The notes under the pieces: model-generated
The model's database searches: none
Seen by the model: the letters and a program-made list of their open reading frames with translations, nothing else
What the model was told of the DNA's origin: nothing
Translations under genes and position numbers: made by a program
Shown here: positions 16,513-23,899 of the stretch, piece after piece
Layout: each line of letters begins with the position of its first letter
How positions within the stretch are numbered: position 1 is the first letter of the stretch
Source: Candidatus Thorarchaeota archaeon
Lineage (GTDB): Archaea; Asgardarchaeota; Thorarchaeia; Thorarchaeales; Thorarchaeaceae
NCBI GenBank assembly: GCA_016841005.1
Contig: JAEORG010000146.1
Coordinates: 1 to 25,011, forward strand
DNA: 25,011 nt
Direction: 5' to 3'

Positions 16513-16743
16513 ATGAGTAGTAAAGACGAAACCGAAGTAACGCCGTCCATTCCCGCAGAGATCATCCAGCTATTGGGACGCACTGGAGTGACCGGGGAGA
16601 TTACACAGGTACGTGTCAAGATTCTTGACGGCAGGGATAAGGGTCGAGTCCTCACAAGAAATGTAAAGGGTCCAGTCAGACTTGGTGATATTCTCATCCT
16701 GAGAGAAACTGAGCGCGAGGCCCGGAAAATGAGGAGGCGCTAA
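16513..16743 (+). CDS. rps28e: Small-subunit ribosomal protein eS28
   Basis: 76 residues. Core [23 protein letters not shown] strand pattern, [13 protein letters not shown], and the C-terminal [14 protein letters not shown] are characteristic of eS28. An extra N-terminal acidic segment of about 8 residues (KDETEV) is slightly longer than usual. Lies 13 bases after rpl7ae. Confidence 0.96.
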   Translation: MSSKDETEVTPSIPAEIIQLLGRTGVTGEITQVRVKILDGRDKGRVLTRNVKGPVRLGDILILRETEREARKMRRR

Positions 16744-16745
16744 TA

Positions 16746-16946
16746 GTGGTTGGCACTCAGAAGTGTTCTTTCTGTGGAAAGGATATCGAGCCTGGTACGG
16801 GTTCAGCTTATGTGCAAACCAAGGATGGCGCAGTCTTTTGGTTCTGTTCAAACAAGTGTAAAGTGAACAGAATCACTCGAAAACTAAAGCCCAGAGATAC
16901 AAAGTGGACAGATGGCTACGAAAAAGGCGGAAGAGCTGGCAGGTAG
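16746..16946 (+). CDS. rpl24e: Large-subunit ribosomal protein eL24
   Basis: 66 residues. Four-cysteine zinc ribbon [11 protein letters not shown]...WFCSNKCK followed by the basic [15 protein letters not shown], as in all eL24. GTG start two bases after the rps28e stop; no other in-frame start retains the first CxxC. Confidence 0.96.
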   Translation: MVGTQKCSFCGKDIEPGTGSAYVQTKDGAVFWFCSNKCKVNRITRKLKPRDTKWTDGYEKGGRAGR

Positions 16947-16974
16947 TTCAAGTTCAACAACAAAACAAGAGCAG

Positions 16975-17010
16975 AGGTGGCATCATGTGCCACCTTGATC
17001 TACTATTTTT
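16975..17010. terminator. Strong hairpin terminator between convergent rpl24e and ndk
   Basis: AGGTGGCA (16975-16982) and TGCCACCT (16988-16995) form a perfect 8-base stem with a 5-base loop. A T5 run follows at 17006-17010. It lies exactly between two convergent units and can serve at least the plus-strand operon. Confidence 0.65.
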
Positions 17011-17675
17011 CAATCTGCTTTTTCAACTTCTTCTACAATAAAATCGAAGATTGCCTTAGCAAGAGCGGAAATGTCACTATCACTGATACCTTCTGCATCT
17101 TTGCCAAGGAGATCTATCAGATTTTGAAGAACTGAGTCAGAGGTATCCTTATTCTCGATGGCATTCTTGACAACACTACGTATCTCCATTGTGTAGTCAG
17201 CATCGCCAGATGAGTACTTCGCAATGTATGCCTTTGCCTTGTCAGCCGCATCTGCAGACTCCTTTACCCCACCCTCAGTTGTCCACAATTCAATTTCTTT
17301 TGCCGCAGTTTCAGGAGCGTCAGAGGCATGGGCAATGTTTACACCAGCCCAGATTCCGTATTTACCTCGTAAGGTATTAGGTGCTGCTTTCTGCACAAAG
17401 GTTGCTCCGAGAGCGTCGCGAATCTTCTGTATTGCATTATCTGCTTCAAAGATCATAGCAAGTACAGGCGCAGATGATATGAAATCAACAAGCCATGGAA
17501 AAAATGGTTTGTCTTTGTGTACATCATAGTGCATCTTTGCTAGGGATTCAGAAACCTTCATCTCCTTGAAAGCAATAATATTGAGCCCTTCATTCATGAG
17601 AGCCTCGAGAACAAGAGCACTCACTCTTCTGCGAACAGTACCATCGGGTTTGATAATTACAAATGATTGTTCCAA
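17010..17675 (-). CDS. ndk: Nucleoside diphosphate kinase with C-terminal extension
   Basis: About 221 residues; ordinary NDK is about 140-155. Transfers the gamma phosphate between nucleoside triphosphates and diphosphates through a phosphohistidine. Visible: VIIKPDG with the catalytic Lys, HYDVHKDKPFF, PNTLRGKYG, and NIAHASDAPETAAKEIELW with the active-site His. The usual GS after that His is AS here. The final 80 or so residues are a helical, acid-rich extension with no motif I know. The start is uncertain: TTG 17675 gives the classic MEQSFVIIKPDG behind a GGTGAT ribosome site, while TTG 17687 and GTG 17684 are in frame upstream. In many archaea ndk sits in the same place but on the same strand as rpl24e and infB; here it is inverted. 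Confidence 0.92.
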   Translation of the reverse strand: MEQSFVIIKPDGTVRRRVSALVLEALMNEGLNIIAFKEMKVSESLAKMHYDVHKDKPFFPWLVDFISSAPVLAMIFEADNAIQKIRDALGATFVQKAAPNTLRGKYGIWAGVNIAHASDAPETAAKEIELWTTEGGVKESADAADKAKAYIAKYSSGDADYTMEIRSVVKNAIENKDTSDSVLQNLIDLLGKDAEGISDSDISALAKAIFDFIVEEVEKAD

Positions 17676-17720
17676 ATATATCACCAAATCATTGTAGACA
17701 ACGGAAAAACTCGTGTCTTT

Positions 17721-17738
17721 ACTGGCGCAAGAGCCAGT
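17721..17738. promoter_or_regulatory. Palindrome between divergent ndk and infB
   Basis: ACTGGC and GCCAGT form a perfect 6-base inverted repeat with spacer GCAAGA, in the about 175-base gap between the two starts. It may be a shared operator; the AT-rich TTATTTTAG just to its right could be the infB TATA element. No regulator can be named. Confidence 0.3.
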
Positions 17739-17851
17739 GACTTGTTATTTTAGCATTGTGACAGCACCGTTTCTTGATGACTTGGCTCAAGCGACACTTT
17801 CATATGGTGAGGGCATTTGCGGGACAATAATCTTCTGCGAGGTGTTGAGTC

Positions 17852-19633
17852 TTGACAGAAAAAGCCAAACTTCGTTCTCCAATAGTAACTGTTCTAGGAC
17901 ACATTGACCACGGAAAGACATCACTGCTTGACAAGATGCGTGGCACTGGAGTACAGGAACGAGAAGCGGCAGGAATCACTCAGCACATTGGTGCATCTTT
18001 CTTTCCAACAGAAACTTTACTTGCAATCTGTGGGCATCTTCTCAAGGCAGTCAAAACTGAACTAACTATTGACGGTCTCCTCTTTATTGATACTCCAGGA
18101 CATGAGGCATACCTGAACCTTCGCAGACGTGGAGGCGCAATTGCTGATATTGCAATTCTAGTGGTCGATATCAATGAAGGAGCATTAACACAGACATACG
18201 AGTCATTGAAGATTCTTCGATCTGGGAAAACACCATTCCTCATTGCAGCAAATAAGATGGACAAAATACCTGGTTGGAAATCAAAACCGGACATGCCATT
18301 GCAGCAGGCAATAAAATCACAACCAATATCGGTCCAGTCCGAGATTGATAGAAGAATCTATGAGATTGTTGGAGCTCTTTCTGCAAATGGAATACAATCC
18401 GAGAGATTTGACCGTGTAGAAGATTTCAGAAAGAGTGTTGCGATAGTACCAACTAGCGCTAAGACTGGTGACGGAATACCTGAGCTTCTTATGGTACTTT
18501 CAGGCCTGACTCAGCAGTTTATGGCTGAGAGATTGGCTGTATCAATAGGCCCAGCAAAGGGTGCTGTACTTGAGATTAGAGAAGAAACGGGTCTAGGTCT
18601 GACTCTTGATACGATAATCTATGATGGAGTACTGAAAAAGACAGATACTGTGGTGGTTGGAGGCCTTGATGGTGTTGTTGTGGCCAAGATTAGAGCTCTT
18701 ATGCAACCGAAACCCCTTGATGAGATTCGAGACCCAAAGGAAAAGTTCACACAGGTACCTGAAGTTCATGCAGCTGCAGGTGTGAAGATTGTCGCACCAG
18801 ATTTAGAAGGTGCTGTTGCTGGAGCTCCAGTATATGCAGTATCAGACCCTGAAAAGCTAGAAGAGATGAAGCAAAAGGTCAGAGATGAAGTCAGCTCAAT
18901 TCGAATCCAGACCGATGCTTCGGGTATTGTACTGAAGACAGATACATTAGGATCTCTTGAGGCAGTATCACAGTTCTTGCAAGAAAGAAAGGTTCCAGTT
19001 AGGACTGCGGATGTCGGACCCATTGTAAAACGTGATGTGATAGAAGCAACTGCGGCTGGGGATACAGACCCACTAAATGCTGTAATTTTAGGATTTAATG
19101 TTAAATTTGGTCCGGATATTGAAGATCTCGCTGCAGAATATGGCGTAGAGGTCTTCTTGAACGAAGTAATTTACAGACTCTATGATGAGTATAATGCTTG
19201 GATTATGGTAAAACGTGAACAGGCTAAGGCCGAGTCGCTTAGTTCAATCATAAGACCTGGAAAAATCGAGATTATTCCTCAGTATATCTTCAGGCAGAGT
19301 AAACCTGCTGTAGTTGGGGTAAAAGTTCACGGAATCATTAAACCTCGAATAGGGCTAACGACTGCTAAAGGTAAACGTGTAGGAACAATATTACAGATTC
19401 AGGATAGAAGCGTGAATATTGATGAGGCTACTGATGGTATGGAAGTTGCGGTTTCAATTAGGGGACCAACAGTAGGTCGGCAAATCAAAGATGATGATGT
19501 ACTCTATGTGGATATACCAGACTCACAGATTCTTGCAATCAGAAAGAAGTTCATGGATGACTTGACTCAACCTGAACTTGATGTATATGATGAGATTGTC
19601 CAAATCAAACGAGATGCTGGTCGCTTTGTTTAG
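17852..19633 (+). CDS. infB: Translation initiation factor aIF5B (IF2-like)
   Basis: 593 residues, the archaeal length. The GTPase joins the ribosomal subunits. G domain: GHIDHGKTSLLD (16-27), Thr in the switch region GITQHIG, DTPGHEAYL, and NKMD; then the beta-barrel and C-terminal domains II-IV with the long helix region. No intein interrupts the P-loop. The start is TTG 17852: an in-frame TGA lies only six bases upstream, GAGGTG precedes at good spacing, and no ATG is available before the P-loop. It ends 42 bases before the SRP RNA. Confidence 0.96.
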   Translation: MTEKAKLRSPIVTVLGHIDHGKTSLLDKMRGTGVQEREAAGITQHIGASFFPTETLLAICGHLLKAVKTELTIDGLLFIDTPGHEAYLNLRRRGGAIADIAILVVDINEGALTQTYESLKILRSGKTPFLIAANKMDKIPGWKSKPDMPLQQAIKSQPISVQSEIDRRIYEIVGALSANGIQSERFDRVEDFRKSVAIVPTSAKTGDGIPELLMVLSGLTQQFMAERLAVSIGPAKGAVLEIREETGLGLTLDTIIYDGVLKKTDTVVVGGLDGVVVAKIRALMQPKPLDEIRDPKEKFTQVPEVHAAAGVKIVAPDLEGAVAGAPVYAVSDPEKLEEMKQKVRDEVSSIRIQTDASGIVLKTDTLGSLEAVSQFLQERKVPVRTADVGPIVKRDVIEATAAGDTDPLNAVILGFNVKFGPDIEDLAAEYGVEVFLNEVIYRLYDEYNAWIMVKREQAKAESLSSIIRPGKIEIIPQYIFRQSKPAVVGVKVHGIIKPRIGLTTAKGKRVGTILQIQDRSVNIDEATDGMEVAVSIRGPTVGRQIKDDDVLYVDIPDSQILAIRKKFMDDLTQPELDVYDEIVQIKRDAGRFV

Positions 19634-19645
19634 GTACTTCACAAT

Positions 19646-19652
19646 GTTTTTA
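19646..19652 (+). promoter_or_regulatory. TATA-like element of SRP RNA
   Basis: GTTTTTA lies about 24-30 bases before the inferred 5' end of the SRP RNA, the expected archaeal distance. Confidence 0.4.
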
Positions 19653-19675
19653 GGCGAATCGTTAGAGAGTCCCGA

Positions 19676-19990
19676 ACGCAGCGGGTAGGGCGGGCCGTTT
19701 GCCGCGGCTGCGACCACATGGCAATAGTGGCGCCAGCAACACGGCGGAGGCTGAACCCTGACCCTGGTAGGTTTCGTTGCGGGACGTTGAAAGGCGGTCT
19801 TTAGAGTCTGTCACGGCTGTAGCGGCAGTTGTAGGATTGCTGTAAGCAGCTTAAATTGTCGAACCGAGTCAGGCCCTGGCGGGAACAGCTCTAAGGCTAG
19901 GTGGTGGAGCCCTAAAGGTAGCCGCCCGGAGAAACGCAACGATTTAGCTTGTCAGAAGACGGACAGTCGAAGCATCGTGATCCGCTGCAC
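19676..19990 (+). ncRNA. SRP (7S) RNA
   Basis: GC-rich island with the SRP RNA architecture. Helix 8 is GTCAGGCCC-TGGC-GGGAACAGC (19868-19889), the SRP54-binding hairpin, preceded by the archaeal GTCGAACC. Its tetraloop UGGC fits the known URRC class instead of the common GGAA. Helix 6 (19823-19842) is an 8-base stem closed by GTAG, a GNAR loop as needed for SRP19. Helix 5 is seen in GGCGG and CTTTAG (19793-19804) pairing with CTAAAG and CCGCC (19912-19926). The ends pair as helix 1: GCAGCGGGT (19678-19686) with ATCCGCTGC (19980-19988). A CTTTT at 19991 can end transcription, just before the convergent Lrp gene. RNase P RNA was considered and does not fit. Confidence 0.9.
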
Positions 19991-20000
19991 CTTTTCATAC

Positions 20001-21140
20001 TCAGGTTGACTTCACAGAACTAGCAGGCTTGTCTGTAACTAAATCTGCATAGTCTTTACTAGCCATTTCTTTGATTAAGTCTAGATAGTCTTGTACGGGC
20101 ATCTCCCAGTTGTTGGTTTCTATATTGAATGTATCAAAGAGATGTGCATATCCAGTGCTCCTGCCATCCAGAGAGAACTGAACAAAGAGCCGGTCTGAAT
20201 ACTGTCTGAGTTTATCAATTCCCTTGAGAAAACAAGATACCTCACTAGGAGGTAGATATGTAAGAATTGTATACTTCGTACTACTCTGCATACTGAAATT
20301 TTGTGAGAAGGGGAGCTCTTTTAGAGCATAGAGTATCTTTTTGGCATTCTCACGGGACTCGAAGACACAGGTTATAGTGATGCTCTTATTGTAAGGCACA
20401 AAACTGGGCTTGTATCCAGTGATGACTCCGATTTCTTCGAGTCGTTTTATTCGCTTGTGAACTTGAGGTTGAGATAGTTCAAGATATTCTCCCATTTCTT
20501 TGAGGGTAGTCTCTGCATTCTCGACTAGTTTCTTGACAATCTGCAAGTCCTTGAAGTCAAAGCTCTCCTGATTTGGAAACTCGTTAAATCCAAAGTCGGT
20601 TTCTTTACCCTCTTCCATGGTGTCGCTAATCTCTTTGTACCAGTCATCCCACTGCCAAGTACTGTCTGGGAGGAATGCAGCCACATTTGGTCCTTTAACT
20701 GTGTAATCAATAGCTTCCAATAGAAGATAATCCTCAATCATCCCTTCAGCCTTTAGTTCATCTAACAGACGCTTACACATCTGGGGAGTTGATAGCGGAT
20801 ATTGTGCAAAGATCCAATACCCATTGAACTTTCCATAGGTTGGGTTGTAGTAGTAGAATGGGGGAATTGCATAGAGAATCTCACCCAAGTGAGCGTGTTT
20901 ATTCGGAGCACTCTGGACGACCATTATCATATCGCCCACTCCAATCTTCCTCTCATATGTCCGAACTGTGATTCTCTTCAAGAGACCCTTTTCTCTCAGT
21001 CGTTTTAGACGATACCGTGCTGTTCGGTCTGATATATCTAAGATCTCCGCAAGTTCTCGCGTAGAGGTCTTTGCTCCTTTTTCTTCAAGTACATTCAGAA
21101 TATCTACATCGATGTCGTCTAGGGGAACGGTAATCTTCAA
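20001..21140 (-). CDS. Lrp/AsnC-type transcription regulator with two HTH halves
   Basis: 379 residues, about twice the size of a normal Lrp/AsnC protein. Two winged-HTH units: residues 8-60 (DIDVDILNVLEEKGAKTST...SDRTARYRLKRLREKGLLKR in outline) and about 197-245 (DLQIVKKLVEN...SQPQVHKRIKRLEEIGVITG in outline). Each is followed by an alpha/beta region, so it looks like an internal duplication or fusion of two Lrp-like modules. A ligand-sensing pocket cannot be assigned. GGTGAGG before ATG 21140 is a good ribosome site. Upstream are several TTGGCAA half-sites, one overlapping its own TATA box, which suggests autoregulation and control of the divergent small genes. Confidence 0.85.
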   Translation of the reverse strand: MKITVPLDDIDVDILNVLEEKGAKTSTRELAEILDISDRTARYRLKRLREKGLLKRITVRTYERKIGVGDMIMVVQSAPNKHAHLGEILYAIPPFYYYNPTYGKFNGYWIFAQYPLSTPQMCKRLLDELKAEGMIEDYLLLEAIDYTVKGPNVAAFLPDSTWQWDDWYKEISDTMEEGKETDFGFNEFPNQESFDFKDLQIVKKLVENAETTLKEMGEYLELSQPQVHKRIKRLEEIGVITGYKPSFVPYNKSITITCVFESRENAKKILYALKELPFSQNFSMQSSTKYTILTYLPPSEVSCFLKGIDKLRQYSDRLFVQFSLDGRSTGYAHLFDTFNIETNNWEMPVQDYLDLIKEMASKDYADLVTDKPASSVKST

Positions 21141-21163
21141 AGCGACCTCACCTATCTCTTGTC

Positions 21164-21354
21164 TGGCAATGTTAGAGAGGAAGAATTCTCAGAATCTTCT
21201 TGCCAACTACTTCATTTCTAGGAAATATTTGGCAATAAATGTTACTATTCCACGTCTTTTTCTTCGGCAATATGCAAGGAAGCTGTCTTTAATTTGGAGA
21301 ATAGTGTAGAGAAAAGTTGCGTCGGGCATATATTTTATATATAAATTTGCCAAA
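21164..21354. promoter_or_regulatory. Cluster of TTGGCAA half-sites upstream of the Lrp-type gene
   Basis: TTGGCAA or its complement occurs at 21200-21206, 21229-21235 and 21347-21353, with near matches at 21164 and 21265. The 21229 copy (ATTTGGCAATAAAT) overlaps the minus-strand TATA element of the Lrp gene. The 21347 copy lies in reverse orientation next to the plus-strand TATA box. AT-rich flanks are typical of Lrp operators. Binding is inferred, not shown. Confidence 0.4.
21333..21346 (+). promoter_or_regulatory. Strong TATA box of the small-ORF operon
   Basis: TTTTATATATAAAT, an almost symmetric and very strong TATA element. A plus-strand start near 21370 would give a nearly leaderless ATG at 21376. 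Confidence 0.5.
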
Positions 21355-21375
21355 AATAATCTTAGTGGTTAACAT

Positions 21376-21551
21376 ATGGCAACAAATCGATGTATCTGCT
21401 GCCAAAAACAATATTTCCTCCTTCGACTAGAACTGGTACGCGAAAGGCGAGTAATCCCTACTCTGGATCGAGTGTCTCCGGGATTTTATGCTTGCTTTTA
21501 GTGCTGGATGCGGAGATTTGTTGCCTGTGTTCCGCTCAAATTTATGAGTGA
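21376..21551 (+). pseudogene. Split two-CxxC small protein gene (frameshifted zinc-ribbon-like ORF)
   Basis: Two overlapping short ORFs in different frames. The first (ATG 21376 to TAG 21501, 41 residues) starts MATNRCICCQK with one CxxC. The second (ATG 21390 to TGA 21551, 53 residues) ends DAEICCLCSAQIYE with the other CxxC. One frame change anywhere in the overlap would join them into a protein of about 58 residues with two CxxC pairs about 45 residues apart, a zinc-ribbon layout. The T4 run in GCTTTTAG just before the first stop is a likely slip point. It may be a true pseudogene, an assembly error or, less likely, programmed frameshifting. It lies next to a strong TATA box and 6 bases before the next small gene. 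No known family recognised. Confidence 0.4.
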
Positions 21552-21557
21552 ACTACC

Positions 21558-21773
21558 ATGATGGAATTAGAAACTGTTCCCAGAATTAGACAATTTGTAG
21601 AAACAGTAAAGACAGAGGTAAAGAAGAGAACAGGTATCCGCTGGCTTGAGCACGACGAGGCAGTCAGAGCTCATCGATGCCAGATTGCATCAGATCAGGC
21701 CCTTAGAGATTTGGAAGCCGTGAAGTCCGGTGCACGCGCGGGTTCCAATAGAACTGGTTACTTCCGGTAAACA
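21558..21773 (+). CDS. Small basic-acidic helical protein, unknown
   Basis: 70 residues, highly charged and predicted helical (VETVKTEVKKRTGIRW, SDQALRDLEAVKSG), ending in a Gly/Arg-rich tail. No motif recognised. It follows the split CxxC ORF by six bases and would share its strong TATA box. The ATG has a second Met directly after it, so the start may be 21558 or 21561. The stop is the TAA following GYFR. Codon use looks like that of the neighbours, which supports a real gene, but with no homology the call rests on promoter and position. Confidence 0.5.
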
Positions 21774-21867
21774 GCTTGATTATCGGAAGCTCTTCTTCTT
21801 TTCCTACAGAATTACGTGGCTAATCATGCCTTAGCAGAGGTTGCTCCATCTCTTGACACTATAACTT

Positions 21868-21925
21868 TTCACAACGTTTAAGAAAAATTAGGCTCTGCAG
21901 AGTTTCAAGCTTAGGTATTCAAGCC
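21868..21925 (+). repeat. tRNA-Ser 5'-end repeat, copy A
   Basis: TCACAACGTTTAAGA promoter-like stretch followed by a tRNA-like end at 21909-21925 that matches 15 of the first 17 bases of the intact tRNA-Ser. It is closest in its promoter part to copy B at 23756. It lies just after the stop of the minus-strand membrane protein gene at 21938. Confidence 0.6.
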
Positions 21926-21937
21926 TTCTAGATAATC

Positions 21938-22489
21938 TCAATAAACCAAGGAGCCATTATTATCATTTGATGTAGAAGTTCTTAGTTGGTTTCTTACTCT
22001 TGAAACGATAAGACCAAGAAGTCCTATCATGAATAATAGAACTCCTCCCAACCACATCATCCATATGGTTTGTGTACTCATAGCTACAGCTCTAGTCCAT
22101 ACAACTACCAAAGAGAACTGTACTTCGCATGGATTTACACCATGTGTGTTGTTGATTTCGAAAGTGTATTGATCAATAGCTGGAACAATTTCGAACTCAA
22201 ACCTGCCATTAATCAAGACTTCTTTGAGGTGTTGAGCATGTTCGCCATTCACAGTAAGATAGATTCCTTCACCTTCAGTGACAATTTCTCCCTTTAATAT
22301 CGAACTACCGAATATCAATGTGTGATAAGTTGTATCATCCTCATATGGACCATAACTTGTTCCTGGATTTACTGTAAATGTGCTGTTGATTACTTCATCC
22401 TCTGTTGTAATAGGGATAGATATTGTAGAAAGTAGAATGAGTCCAATAACAGCTAGACTGAGGACTGTATACGACATTCCAGTTCTCAT
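21938..22489 (-). CDS. Membrane-anchored exported protein, unknown
   Basis: 183 residues. N-terminal hydrophobic segment (about residues 8-28) acting as signal or anchor, an outer domain of about 110 residues rich in beta-type sequence with sequons NST and NNT, then a transmembrane helix (about 143-165) followed by SRVRNQLR and a short polar tail. So most of it should face outwards with a small cytoplasmic end. ATG 22489 has AGGAG nine bases upstream and an AT-rich TATA region at about 22510-22540. Function not recognised. It is flanked by tRNA-derived repeat A and by a decayed TPR gene. Confidence 0.65.
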   Translation of the reverse strand: MRTGMSYTVLSLAVIGLILLSTISIPITTEDEVINSTFTVNPGTSYGPYEDDTTYHTLIFGSSILKGEIVTEGEGIYLTVNGEHAQHLKEVLINGRFEFEIVPAIDQYTFEINNTHGVNPCEVQFSLVVVWTRAVAMSTQTIWMMWLGGVLLFMIGLLGLIVSRVRNQLRTSTSNDNNGSLVY

Positions 22490-22566
22490 AGACTCAATCT
22501 CCTTATCTTCATTTTATATTTAATGTATTAAATGTATACTTAACTAATTACAGAAACAGGAATCAC

Positions 22567-23004
22567 ATGCAAAATGAAAAGGTGGAGAGAGTCGCTAACA
22601 TATACAAAGGTATCCAAGTCTTAGATTCCAAATCCCATATTTCTTCAACTTGTCAATTACTACTTTTCCAAACAAGATATTGTTCGCGCATACGAGAATT
22701 TACTATTGGAAATTAATTCGTTAGAAGAGAAGGAAGTTGGTTCAATCCATCTTGGTGTTCTGACTAAATTTTCAGAACTTGCAATGCTCAATAGGAGTAA
22801 TCTCGGTATTGTTCTAGCTGACTTGAAGGATCTTCATGGCGCAAAATCAGCTCTGTTAAGAGCAATAGAGATAGATTCATTGAATCCAGCACCATGGCAC
22901 AAATTTGGAAAATGACTTTTGAAAAGACTTGGTGAAACTGATGAAAGTGCAAAAAGCCTTCGAAAAAAGCTAAGAAACTTGGTCTTCAACTGAGAGATGA
23001 GTAA
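22567..23004 (+). pseudogene. Decayed TPR-repeat protein gene
   Basis: Fragments of one TPR-like protein in shifting frames. ATG 22567 opens MQNEKVERVANIYKGIQVLD and soon runs out. A second frame (open from 22625, stop TGA 22913) carries the best TPR: NLGIVLADLKDLHGAKSALL then RAIEIDSLNPAPWHKFGK. Reading past that TGA continues sensibly with LLKRLGETDESAKSLRK. A one-base change in the A6 run at about 22966 restores AKKLGLQLRDE up to TAA 23004. At least two frameshifts and one nonsense codon indicate a dead gene. TPR proteins are protein-interaction scaffolds; the original partner is unknown. Confidence 0.6.
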
Positions 23005-23043
23005 ATCATTGGATTACCAATAGAGATATTGTACTAAAGCCCT

Positions 23044-23109
23044 GTCACAAGCTTTATGAGAGAATTGAGTTCGCCTTCTGAATCACTAAGTGTGCTCAGG
23101 TATCCAAGC
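23044..23109 (+). repeat. tRNA-Ser 5'-end repeat, copy C
   Basis: Nearly identical to 24817-24883: only four differences, counting one missing base, over 67 bases. It includes the TATA element CTTTATGAG and the first 16 bases of tRNA-Ser (23094-23109). It then diverges inside the D-loop. There is no remaining tRNA body, so this is a dead 5' fragment with its promoter. Confidence 0.8.
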
Positions 23110-23118
23110 ATCGAAGAT

Positions 23119-23691
23119 TCACTCTTCACTGACTTCTAAAGTAGTTGATTTAGCCCATGGAGTATCAATTGGTCTTGGACCATAGTGTTTTACAATAAGA
23201 AGTCCAATGATTAGCTGTATTGGTATTGGTCCAAAGTAATAGTACTGGTCAATGGTAATTAGTTGCTGCCAGTATGTTATAGTTTGAAATAGTGGAATTA
23301 CTAATGTCAAAATTCCTGTTATGAGCGTGCTTCGAATAGATACTTTCTCTCGAGTGCAGCGAATTACTTGAATTAGGAAAGTAATATTGAAAATTCCAAA
23401 TAATGGAATCCATTGTAGAACCAATGGATCTAGAATGTGAAATCCATAGAATATACTCTCTGGATTTACTTGCATATCAATTCCAAAAATTGTTGTTCCT
23501 GGAATAGAATTATTTGCTCCTGCTGGAATATGTGCCCAGAGCAGTGCATATACCAGATTACCAATTGTAGCAGAATTTCCAACTAACGTCCAGAAGAAAA
23601 CAGCAAATGGTGTTAGCAAAGAAATAAGAATCCAGCCAATAAGTACAGATGTAGGAAATTGGTTGGAATTTTCCACAATGCTCAGCGACAA
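23119..23691 (-). CDS. Polytopic membrane protein, unknown
   Basis: 190 residues with about four hydrophobic helices: residues 15-37, 43-55 (weaker), 92-108, 121-140 and 155-167 are candidates, joined by short loops rich in aromatic residues. No transporter or enzyme motif is seen. The start is weak: TTG 23691 or GTG 23676, and no clear Shine-Dalgarno. Its stop lies ten bases from repeat C and its 5' side faces repeat B, so it is boxed in by tRNA-derived repeats. Confidence 0.55.
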   Translation of the reverse strand: MSLSIVENSNQFPTSVLIGWILISLLTPFAVFFWTLVGNSATIGNLVYALLWAHIPAGANNSIPGTTIFGIDMQVNPESIFYGFHILDPLVLQWIPLFGIFNITFLIQVIRCTREKVSIRSTLITGILTLVIPLFQTITYWQQLITIDQYYYFGPIPIQLIIGLLIVKHYGPRPIDTPWAKSTTLEVSEE

Positions 23692-23755
23692 ACCCCCAGT
23701 CGTACATCACCTAATTCTATGTACTCTGTTAAAGATGTTCTTCTTGAGCGTACTT

Positions 23756-23810
23756 GTCACAACGTTTAAGAGAAAATTAGGCTCCGCAGGGTTTCAAGCT
23801 CAGGTGCCAG
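23756..23810 (+). repeat. tRNA-Ser 5'-end repeat, copy B
   Basis: GTCACAACGTTTAAGAG followed by AAAATTAGGCTCCGCAGGG and the tRNA-like start GCTCAGGTGCCAG at 23798. It is closest to copy A (same AATTAGGCTC and GTTTCAAGC) and shares GTCACAA, the TATA-like core and GCTCAGGT with copies C and D. The tRNA part diverges after 8 bases. Confidence 0.55.
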
Positions 23811-23899
23811 ATCTGATATGTATAGGAATGGCTTTCTGCGATGATCTTACTTAGTAAGAGTTGTCAGATTCTTTTTGTATAATTTCGATTTCTCATTTG

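Noticed and set aside
17713..17907. 64-residue plus-strand ORF between ndk and infB
   Set aside because: It runs into infB in another frame, starts inside a palindrome, and has no recognisable feature. It is more likely promoter sequence.
19676..19990. RNase P RNA
   Set aside because: The conserved RNase P core sequences are not present, whereas SRP helices 1, 5, 6 and 8 all form.
23044..23109. A split-tRNA 5' half gene
   Set aside because: The copy stops at tRNA position 16, far short of the anticodon, and has no long complementary tail to join a 3' half.
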